Assembly: GCA_031287245.1 (NCBI GenBank)
Contig: JAITTD010000192.1
Location: 1-13,888, forward strand
Source of the DNA: Bacteroidales bacterium
Lineage (GTDB): Bacteria; Bacteroidota; Bacteroidia; Bacteroidales; UBA4181
Direction: 5' to 3'
Length of the DNA stretch: 13,888 nucleotides
Translations under genes and position numbers: made by a program
Part shown: in pieces, positions 1-5,625 of the stretch
How the letters are laid out: each line of letters starts with the position of its first letter
Position numbering within the stretch: the stretch's first letter is position 1
Notes under the pieces: model-generated
The model's database searches: none
Seen by the model: only the letters and a program-made list of their open reading frames with translations
What the model was told of the DNA's origin: nothing

Positions 1-160
1 ATCTTCAATTATTCAGACCTTTTTTAAATATATTCACAGCAAATCGGTTGGTCGGTTAAAAAAGATTTAACAAACCTGACTGAAAAACTTTGGCAAAGTT
101 CGGAAAAAATATTCGCATAGCCAAACCGGAAACGCAAATATTTTCAAAAAAAGATCGTTA
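1..160. other. Non-coding stretch downstream of folP
   Basis: This A/T-rich stretch holds no convincing open frame on either strand. On the minus strand it is the 3' flank of folP. The only structure I see is a short A/T-rich hairpin at 86-100, listed separately. A gene further left on the minus strand could begin outside the window. Confidence 0.5.
86..100 (-). terminator. Possible weak terminator hairpin after folP
   Basis: AACTT-TGGCA-AAGTT is a perfect inverted repeat (AACTTT/AAAGTT arms around a 3-nt loop). Read on the minus strand it lies about 60 nt past the folP stop and runs into a short T-rich stretch. The stem is almost all A/T and the T run is short, so it would be weak. It may be chance. 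Confidence 0.25.
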
Positions 161-1012
161 TTATCGGGCTGTTAATGGGGGCGTTTTTTTGTATTTCTGA
201 AAAATGCGGATACATTCAACGGCTTCTTTTACGTCGTGAACGCGCAGAATGTCGGCTCCGTTCAGCAAAGCAAGCGTGTTGATCACCGTAGTGCCGTTCA
301 GCGCCTGTGTGGGGTCGATGTCAAGCAATTTGTAAATCATTGACTTGCGTGAAGCGGCGGCTAATACGGCACAGTCAAAGATGTCCAACTGTTGCAGTTG
401 GTTGAGCAGTTCATAATTGTGTTCCATGGTTTTGCCGAAACCGAATCCGGGGTCAAGAATGATATCTTTCACGCCCAGCGACCGCAAACGGGTCATTTTT
501 TCCCTGAAAAAGGCAATCACTTCACCCATCAAATGGTTGTATGTCGGGTGATTCTGCATGTTTTCGGGCGTTCCCTGTATGTGCATCAGGATGTAGGGCA
601 CATTGAGCGAGGCAACGGTTTCAAACATAGTGCCGTCTATGGTTCCGGCGGAAATATCGTTGATGATGTCCACGCCAAAGAGGTGAACCATCTTGCGGGC
701 AATGTCGGCGCGATAGGTATCTAATGAGAGCAGTACATCGGGAAATTCCTTGCGGATGGCGGACAGTGCATCGGTGAGGCGTTGCTCTTCTTCGGCAGCA
801 GTGGCTTGCGCGGAACCGGGGCGTGTGGACACAGCGCCTACGTCAATTATCGTAGCGCCTTCTTCCAACATGGCTGCACAACGGGCTATGACCTCCGTTT
901 CGGAACGGTATTTGCCGCCATCGTAGAATGAATCGGGCGTAATGTTTAGAATACCCATCACAATGGGCTGTTCCAGGGTGACTAACTTACCGTTGCAATT
1001 GAAGGTTATCAT
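161..1012 (-). CDS. folP: Dihydropteroate synthase
   Basis: The enzyme condenses p-aminobenzoate with dihydropterin pyrophosphate to make 7,8-dihydropteroate in cytosolic folate synthesis, and is the sulfonamide target. The 283 residues match the usual family length and the TIM-barrel signatures appear in order: MGILNITPDSFYDGG (19-33), DVGAVSTRPGS (57-67), SLDTYRAD (96-103), INDISAG (117-123), LDPGFGFGKT (186-195), ASRKS (220-224) and the final RVHD (257-260). N23, D98, N118, D187, K223, R257 and H259 fit the known substrate-binding positions. The loop reads GAVSTRPG where many bacteria have GGESTRPG. The ATG lies 2 nt after the nusB stop, so the two genes are probably cotranscribed and translationally coupled. 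The stop is TAA. Confidence 0.96.
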   Translation of the reverse strand: MITFNCNGKLVTLEQPIVMGILNITPDSFYDGGKYRSETEVIARCAAMLEEGATIIDVGAVSTRPGSAQATAAEEEQRLTDALSAIRKEFPDVLLSLDTYRADIARKMVHLFGVDIINDISAGTIDGTMFETVASLNVPYILMHIQGTPENMQNHPTYNHLMGEVIAFFREKMTRLRSLGVKDIILDPGFGFGKTMEHNYELLNQLQQLDIFDCAVLAAASRKSMIYKLLDIDPTQALNGTTVINTLALLNGADILRVHDVKEAVECIRIFQKYKKTPPLTAR

Positions 1013-1014
1013 GC

Positions 1015-1977
1015 TTATTCATCAATCAAACCTCGCCCCTGTTTCACTATTTTTCCTTCTTTATGGAGTTCTTCCGATATTTTATCGAGCAAACCATTGA
1101 TGAAAACCGAACTTTTAGGGGTGGAATAGGATTTGGGCAATTCGATATATTCGTCAAACGTGACATTGATGGGGATAAACGGAAATTCGACCAATTCGTT
1201 AATTGCCATTTGCATAATCAACTTGTCGGTCAAAGCCATGCGTTCAACATCCCAGTTTTCAACGTGTTTTTCAATCAATTTCTCGTATTTGCTGTAATTT
1301 TTGATGGTAGCCCGCAGCAACTCATGGGCAAACAGCCTGTCGGCGTCCGATTTGTACATCGGTGAAATCGGTACCTCCTTGCCCGCCTGCATCCCTTTTA
1401 TCGTTTTCACAACAAAGGTGACAACAAAATCCATATCGTCATTCCAAAAGATGCTTTGCTCTTCCATAATCTGGCTGAGCAAATCGCTGTTTTCCAGTTC
1501 GTGGGTGAAGAAATAAATCAGCAACTCCTTGTCCTTTTCGTAATTGACCACATCGTTGTCCATATACTGTTTGTAATAGTCCGATTGGATCAGGTTTAAA
1601 TACAAGTGCTTTATCAATTCGGGATGATTCACCCAACTCAGTTTGTGCTGATTCAGATAGGCATGGAACGTTTGGCTTGACTGCAATTGCTGTATCACCT
1701 CATTGTCCACGAAACGGGTGTTCGGATGCAGGTCTTCATACGTAGGAAGTTTCTTATTCATTGCAATGTCTATGCGCGATTCGGCATAACGCTTGACGGC
1801 AATTGCCAGCAACAGCACGTAATAGTACAACTCATAGGCTTTCAAAACACTAAAATCCAACACTTTTTCTGTGTTTTCCGTTTCACACGGTTCGGGATTG
1901 TTCTGTTTGGCTGATTGGCTAAATCGAGCGTAAAGAACTTGTAAAATCTTGATTCGAAGCAATCTTCTGCTAATCAT
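1015..1977 (-). CDS. nusB: Transcription antitermination factor NusB (long Bacteroidota form)
   Basis: NusB binds boxA RNA with ribosomal protein S10 in the rRNA antitermination complex. The C-terminal third is the all-helical NusB domain, with motifs such as DRLFAHELLRATI, NWDVERMALTDKLIMQMAINELVEFP and the final INVTFDEYIELPKSYSTPKSSVFINGLLDKI. About 200 residues precede it, beginning ISRRLLRIKILQVLYA. This extended form (about 300 residues against about 140 in E. coli) is usual in Bacteroidota. The frame stays open upstream to 2187, but that part overlaps dxs. ATG at 1977 is preferred because it begins the conserved motif and lies about 25 nt downstream of a good -7 box. It is the first gene of a nusB-folP pair and is divergent from the dxs-ispH gene. 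Confidence 0.93.
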   Translation of the reverse strand: MISRRLLRIKILQVLYARFSQSAKQNNPEPCETENTEKVLDFSVLKAYELYYYVLLLAIAVKRYAESRIDIAMNKKLPTYEDLHPNTRFVDNEVIQQLQSSQTFHAYLNQHKLSWVNHPELIKHLYLNLIQSDYYKQYMDNDVVNYEKDKELLIYFFTHELENSDLLSQIMEEQSIFWNDDMDFVVTFVVKTIKGMQAGKEVPISPMYKSDADRLFAHELLRATIKNYSKYEKLIEKHVENWDVERMALTDKLIMQMAINELVEFPFIPINVTFDEYIELPKSYSTPKSSVFINGLLDKISEELHKEGKIVKQGRGLIDE

Positions 1978-2003
1978 AAAAGTCAAAAAACTAAAAAACG
2001 CTG

Positions 2004-2011
2004 CAAAGATA
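2004..2011 (-). promoter_or_regulatory. Probable -7 box of the nusB-folP promoter
   Basis: Read on the minus strand the sequence is TATCTTTG followed by CAG, which fits the Bacteroidota TAnnTTTG -7 consensus exactly. It lies 26 nt upstream of the nusB ATG, leaving a leader of about 20 nt. I cannot see a clear -33 TTTG at the expected spacing. Confidence 0.55.
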
Positions 2012-2032
2012 CATGCTTTTTTATAATTGTCG

Positions 2033-2040
2033 TATATTTG
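2033..2040 (+). promoter_or_regulatory. Probable -7 box of the dxs-ispH promoter
   Basis: TATATTTG matches the TAnnTTTG consensus and is followed by TGCC. It lies 25 nt upstream of the TTG start and 37 nt upstream of the alternative GTG. The oppositely directed nusB box is only 21 bp away, so the two promoters are back to back. No clear -33 element is visible. Confidence 0.55.
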
Positions 2041-2065
2041 TGCCGTTTTTTTATTGATATAGATT

Positions 2066-4861
2066 TTGCGTAATTTAGTGACTAAATCTGATAACCTGCT
2101 TGACAGAATAGATTCACCATCCGATTTAAAACATCTGACGATGGACGAATTGATAGCGCTGGCTGCGGAACTCAGAATGTTTATCATAGAAGCTACCAGT
2201 CAGAATCCTGGACATCTGGGTGCTAATCTGGGTGTGGTTGAGTTGGCGATAGCGCTGCACCATACTTTTAACGCACCCGAAGATAAAATCATTTGGGATG
2301 TGGGGCATCAGGCTTATGCGCATAAAATCCTGACCGGACGCAGGGACGCCTTTCAGACCAACCGAAAATACGGCGGGCTGAGCGGATTTCCCTTGCCTTC
2401 CGAAAGTGAATACGATGCTTTTGGGGTAGGGCATTCGTCCACTTCCATCTCGGCAGCCTTGGGCATTGCTACGGCTGCACGGCTGAAAAACGAGTCGCGA
2501 CAAGTGATTGCCGTCATCGGCGATGGCTCGTTGACCGGCGGGATGGCGTTTGAGGCTTTGAATCACGCCGGCGCTGCGGGCGCCAATATGTTAGTGGTGC
2601 TCAACGACAACAATATGGCTATCGATCCGAATGTCGGGGCGCTGAAAGAATATCTGTTGGACATCACCACCTCCGGCACCTACAACAGGTTGAAGACCAA
2701 CGTTTGGAACAGGATGCGCAAACACAACCGTTTCCTTCGCTTTTTCCAACTCATAGGCAGAGTGCTTAAATCAATGCTGCTCAAACAAGGCAATCTGTTC
2801 GAATCCTTGGGATTTCGCTATTTCGGTCCGGTGGACGGACACGATATTGCATATCTGACACGTGTGCTGGAAGATTTGCAACACATACAGGGTCCCAAAC
2901 TGCTGCACGTGGTGACGGTAAAAGGCAAAGGATATAAATTTGCCGAAAAAGAGCAGACTCGCTGGCACGCACCCGGCAAATTCAACATGGAAACGGGCGA
3001 ACTGATTTGTATGCCGTCAGACAAAGCTCAGCCTCCTACCTATCAGGAAGTTTTCGGGCAAACGTTGACGGAATTGGCTGCCATCAACGACCGGATTGTA
3101 GGCGTCACTCCCGCTATGCCCACCGGTTGCTCCATGGCACACCTGATGCACTGCTACCCCGACCGCTTTTTCGACGTCGGCATTGCCGAACAGCACGCGG
3201 TGACTTTTTCTGCAGGACTGGCTATCAGCGGAATGACGCCCTTCTGCAACATCTATTCCACCTTTCTGCAACGCGGATACGACCAGGTGATTCACGATGT
3301 CGCCTTGCAGAAACTGCCGGTAGTGCTATGCATTGACAGAGCGGGACTGGTGGGCGAAGACGGCGCCACTCATCACGGCGCCTACGATTTGGCATACCTC
3401 AGACCTATTCCCGACATCATTATCTCAGCGCCAATGGACGAAAAGGAACTGCGCAACCTGCTGTTTACCGCTCAGGCAGAAAATCGAGGCACTTTTGTCA
3501 TCCGCTATCCCAAAGGCTGCGGCATACATCTCGAATGGAAGTTGCCTTTTGAACATATCCCTGTCGGGAAAGGGCGCATCATGCGGGAAGGCGAAGACGT
3601 CGGCATCGTTAGCATTGGTACGGCAGGCAACAATGTGACAGAGGCTTGCCGACAGTTGGAAGAATGTGGGATACAGGCTGCACACTATGATATGCGTTTT
3701 CTAAAACCCATGGACGAAGAACTTTTGCACACAATATGCCGCAAGCATCAACGACTGATAACGGTGGAAGACGGCTCGGTGACAGGCGGATTGGGAAGCG
3801 CAGTGCTCGAATTTGCCAATCAACACGCTTACGCCGTGCAGGTGGAAACATTAGGCATACCCGACCGGTTTATCACACACGGCAGCGTGTGCGAGTTGCA
3901 GCACGAGTGCGGATATGATGCAGCAGGTATTGTTGCCAAAGCAAAATTTGAAACCGGCATCACCATCGATATTGACACCGGTTCGGGCTTTTGCTACGGG
4001 GTGGTACGCGCCATCCGTATGGCAGAGGACGCGCTGCAAAACAGCGGCGGCTTGTACAGCCTCGGCGATATTGTGCACAACGAACAGGAAGTGGCACGGC
4101 TCAACCGCAGTGGCATGAGTAGCCTCAACCACCAACAGTTGCAAGAGATACACGATGCCAAAGTGCTGATTCGCGCACACGGCGAGCCGCCTTCTACTTA
4201 CCACACAGCCAAACTTAACCGAATTAGCCTTATAGATGCCACTTGTCCGGTGGTGCTGAATTTGCAGCAGAAAGTGCACAAGGCTTATCTGCGCTCGCTG
4301 GCAGACGGCGGGCAGGTGGTCATTTACGGCAAACCCCGCCATGCCGAAGTGAACGGATTGGTGGGACAAACGAACGACACGGCATTGGTGATTGCCTCTG
4401 TAGAAGAGACCGGACGCATCGACTTCACGCGTCCGGTGTATCTCTTTGCGCAAACCACGATGACCATAGCCGGTTTGAACGATGTGAAACAACGCATTGA
4501 CGACGAGCGAAAAAGCCGTCGCTGCGAGGACATTCCCTTTGAGGTGAACGACACCATCTGCCGGCAGGTATCCAACCGCGAACATCATTTAATTGAGTTT
4601 GCCGACAGCCATGACGTAATCGTATTTGTGAGCGGAAGCAAAAGTTCCAACGGTCACGCCCTCTACGAAGTGTGCAAAAAAGCCAACCCACGCAGTTACC
4701 TGATTGCACACACAGACGACATCGCAAAAGAATGGTTCGACTCGGCGCAAACCATCGGTATATGCGGCGCCACCTCCACACCACGATGGCTGATGGAAGA
4801 AGTGGCAGGAAAATTGGGGAAAAGGATGAACGGAGGAACGGAGAAACGGAGAAACGGGTGA
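2066..4861 (+). CDS. dxs-ispH: Fused 1-deoxy-D-xylulose-5-phosphate synthase / HMBPP reductase (Dxs-IspH)
   Basis: One frame carries two complete MEP-pathway enzymes. Residues 1 to about 628 are Dxs (pyruvate plus glyceraldehyde 3-phosphate to DXP, thiamine diphosphate dependent): H50 in NPGHLGANLG, GDGSLTGG at 152-159, catalytic E375 in GIAEQHAVTFSAG, and GEDGATHHGAYDLAYLRP. Residues about 632-918 are IspH/LytB (HMBPP to IPP and DMAPP). The three [4Fe-4S] cysteines are C643 (GFCYG), C727 (DATCP) and C832 (DTICRQ). H671, H705, H759, E761, T797-T798, S860-S861-N862 and S904 match the substrate-pocket residues. The linker is only a few residues, and no in-frame ATG occurs between residues 549 and 652, so IspH with its first cysteine cannot start separately from an ATG. 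The start is uncertain: TTG 2066 or GTG 2078 keeps the conserved LLDRI region, whereas ATG 2141 would remove it. Residues 920-931 are encoded by an 8-bp tandem repeat. Confidence 0.93.
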   Translation: MRNLVTKSDNLLDRIDSPSDLKHLTMDELIALAAELRMFIIEATSQNPGHLGANLGVVELAIALHHTFNAPEDKIIWDVGHQAYAHKILTGRRDAFQTNRKYGGLSGFPLPSESEYDAFGVGHSSTSISAALGIATAARLKNESRQVIAVIGDGSLTGGMAFEALNHAGAAGANMLVVLNDNNMAIDPNVGALKEYLLDITTSGTYNRLKTNVWNRMRKHNRFLRFFQLIGRVLKSMLLKQGNLFESLGFRYFGPVDGHDIAYLTRVLEDLQHIQGPKLLHVVTVKGKGYKFAEKEQTRWHAPGKFNMETGELICMPSDKAQPPTYQEVFGQTLTELAAINDRIVGVTPAMPTGCSMAHLMHCYPDRFFDVGIAEQHAVTFSAGLAISGMTPFCNIYSTFLQRGYDQVIHDVALQKLPVVLCIDRAGLVGEDGATHHGAYDLAYLRPIPDIIISAPMDEKELRNLLFTAQAENRGTFVIRYPKGCGIHLEWKLPFEHIPVGKGRIMREGEDVGIVSIGTAGNNVTEACRQLEECGIQAAHYDMRFLKPMDEELLHTICRKHQRLITVEDGSVTGGLGSAVLEFANQHAYAVQVETLGIPDRFITHGSVCELQHECGYDAAGIVAKAKFETGITIDIDTGSGFCYGVVRAIRMAEDALQNSGGLYSLGDIVHNEQEVARLNRSGMSSLNHQQLQEIHDAKVLIRAHGEPPSTYHTAKLNRISLIDATCPVVLNLQQKVHKAYLRSLADGGQVVIYGKPRHAEVNGLVGQTNDTALVIASVEETGRIDFTRPVYLFAQTTMTIAGLNDVKQRIDDERKSRRCEDIPFEVNDTICRQVSNREHHLIEFADSHDVIVFVSGSKSSNGHALYEVCKKANPRSYLIAHTDDIAKEWFDSAQTIGICGATSTPRWLMEEVAGKLGKRMNGGTEKRRNG

Positions 4862-4911
4862 ACGGAGAAACGGAGAAACGGATGAACGGATGAACGGATG
4901 AACGGGAAAAC
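4824..4911 (+). repeat. 8-bp tandem repeat array overlapping the dxs-ispH stop
   Basis: Eleven consecutive octamers are present, with variants GGATGAAC, GGAGAAAC, GGAGGAAC, GGGTGAAC and GGGAAAAC. Units 1 to 5 encode the hydrophilic last 12 residues of the fusion protein. The TGA stop at 4859-4861 lies within unit 5 (GGGTGAAC). Because 8 is not a multiple of 3, gain or loss of a unit upstream of the stop would change the frame and the C-terminal tail. Confidence 0.9.
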
Positions 4912-4915
4912 GCCG

Positions 4916-4941
4916 TAATTCGTAATTTTTAATTCGTAATT
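4916..4941. repeat. Two direct copies of a 12-bp A/T-rich repeat
   Basis: TAATTCGTAATT occurs at 4916-4927 and again at 4930-4941, separated by TT. Each copy is itself a repeat of TAATT around CG. It sits at the left edge of the intergenic repeat block, between the octamer array and the 41-bp array. Confidence 0.75.
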
Positions 4942-4945
4942 GAAA

Positions 4946-5204
4946 TAGGGGAAAGGCTTCTTAAAAAAATCGGGTTTCCCCTATTAGGGGAGAGGCTTCT
5001 TAAAAAGTTTTCGGGCTTCCCCTATTAGGGGAGAGGCTTCTTAAAAAGTTTTTGAACTTCCCCTATTAGAGGAAAGGCTTCTTAAAAAGTTTTCGGGTTT
5101 CCCCTAATAGGGGAAAGGCTTCTTAAAAAGTTTTTGAGCTTCCCCTAATAGGGGAGAGGCTTCTTAAAAAGTTTTCGGGTTTCCCCTAATAGGGGAAAGT
5201 CCCC
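4946..5204. repeat. 41-bp hairpin-forming tandem array (six units plus a partial seventh)
   Basis: Units begin at 4946, 4985, 5026, 5067, 5108 and 5149; the first is 39 bp and the others 41 bp. A truncated unit follows at 5190-5204. Each starts TAGGGGAAAGGCTTCTTAAA (or with GAGAGG) and ends in TTTCCCCTA or CTTCCCCTA, so ends can pair within a unit (up to 9 bp) or across a boundary, as in TTTCCCCTAATAGGGGAAA. From unit 2 onward the pre-CCCC segment alternates between a TCGGG type and a TTGA type, suggesting growth by an 82-bp dimer. I see no open frame with coding character. It could fold into stacked hairpins in the 3' region of the dxs-ispH transcript. Confidence 0.9.
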
Positions 5205-5241
5205 GTTAGGTGTTTTGTCCCGCAGGGACAGCCCTTTATTA

Positions 5242-5263
5242 ACCGTATGCTTCAGCATACGGT
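5242..5263. repeat. Perfect hairpin, 9-bp stem with TTCA loop
   Basis: ACCGTATGC-TTCA-GCATACGGT is a perfect 9-bp inverted repeat with a tetraloop, inside the left end of the 196-bp element. It lacks a following T run, so it is not a classical terminator. Confidence 0.85.
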
Positions 5264-5283
5264 GATGAAGATACACGACTACA

Positions 5284-5334
5284 GCCAAGTCCCGCAGGGC
5301 CGACACAGAAAGTGCCGTCCCTGCGGGACTTGGC
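5284..5334. repeat. Central 16-bp inverted repeat
   Basis: GCCAAGTCCCGCAGGG at 5284-5299 and its exact reverse complement at 5319-5334 flank a 19-nt loop. This is the longest uninterrupted stem in the region and forms the core of the 196-bp element. Confidence 0.88.
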
Positions 5335-5366
5335 GCAGAGGGTGCTCTCTGTTCGCCCTGTCCTGT

Positions 5367-5386
5367 CCGTAGATTAAAATCTACGG
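5367..5386. repeat. Perfect hairpin in the right end of the palindromic element
   Basis: CCGTAGAT-TAAA-ATCTACGG is an 8-bp stem with a 4-nt loop. It occupies the position corresponding to the 5242-5263 hairpin at the other end. The outer bases match, but the inner stem sequence differs. Confidence 0.85.
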
Positions 5387-5428
5387 TTAATAAAGTGCCG
5401 TCCCTGCGGGACTCGAAAATGTGTAGCA

Positions 5429-5463
5429 CATAATTCATAATTCATAATTCATAATTTATAATT
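5429..5463. repeat. 7-bp tandem repeat, five units
   Basis: Four copies of CATAATT (5429-5456) are followed by TATAATT (5457-5463). This second A/T-rich short tandem lies just right of the 196-bp element and recalls the TAATTCGTAATT pair at 4916-4941. Confidence 0.8.
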
Positions 5464-5464
5464 A

Positions 5465-5530
5465 CCCTGCAAGGGACAACACAGAAAGACAAAAAGTGCC
5501 ATCCCTGCGGAACTACGGCGCAGAGGGTAC
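5465..5530. repeat. Decayed direct copy of the palindromic element core
   Basis: This stretch repeats 5291-5343 in the same orientation with substitutions and a short insertion. Shared landmarks are ACACAGAAAG, AGTGCC, TCCCTGCGG and GCGCAGAGGGT. It has lost the matching left arm, so the 16-bp stem can no longer form. This looks like a degenerate partial copy. Confidence 0.65.
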
Positions 5531-5579
5531 CTCAAAAAAAATTTAGGACTAAAAATAAAAAATGGTTTTATCAAAAGTT

Positions 5580-5621
5580 ATTTCTATATTTGCACCATAA
5601 ATTTCTATATTTGCACCAACA
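5580..5621 (+). promoter_or_regulatory. Tandemly duplicated promoter of the YaiO-HEAT-GT operon
   Basis: A 21-bp segment beginning ATTTCTATATTTGCACCA is present twice, at 5580-5600 and 5601-5621. Each copy contains an exact Bacteroidota -7 box, TATATTTG, at 5585-5592 and 5606-5613. The second box is 12 nt from the ATG at 5626 and the first 33 nt away. The first could therefore give a normal leader and the second a very short one. No clear -33 TTTG is visible for either. Confidence 0.6.
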
Positions 5622-5625
5622 TAAC

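Larger units (their letters stand above)
5217..5412. repeat. 196-bp palindromic element with 31-bp inverted ends
   Basis: The left end, 5217-5247, and the reverse complement of the right end, 5382-5412, agree at 29 of 31 positions. Each end contains the small palindrome GTCCC-GCA-GGGAC followed by CTTTATTAACCGTA. Inside lie three nested inverted repeats: 5242-5263, 5284-5334 and 5367-5386. There is no transposase frame and no obvious target-site duplication. It resembles a non-autonomous palindromic intergenic repeat (MITE-like or REP-like). A 97-codon minus-strand frame across it reads as translated repeat rather than a gene. Confidence 0.75.

Noticed and set aside
1978..2187. N-terminal extension of nusB to an upstream ATG at 2187
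   Set aside because: It would overlap dxs and pass through both promoters. The conserved NusB start ISRRLLRIKI begins at ATG 1977.
3851..4588. 245-codon minus-strand frame opposite ispH
   Set aside because: It is a long shadow frame opposite a strongly conserved coding region, with no recognisable motif or promoter.
4946..5204. CRISPR-like regular array
   Set aside because: The units abut each other and the whole 41 bp is repeated; there are no unique spacers and no cas genes in the window.
5242..5263. Rho-independent terminator
   Set aside because: The hairpin is perfect but no T run follows on either strand, and it is part of a larger repeated element.
5145..5438. 97-codon minus-strand frame across the palindromic element
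   Set aside because: It lies wholly in repeats, its sequence is the translated palindromes, and it has no start context or domain.
5590..5625. Earlier TTG start for the YaiO-family gene
   Set aside because: It would read through the duplicated -7 region and bury the signal peptide 12 residues inside the protein.
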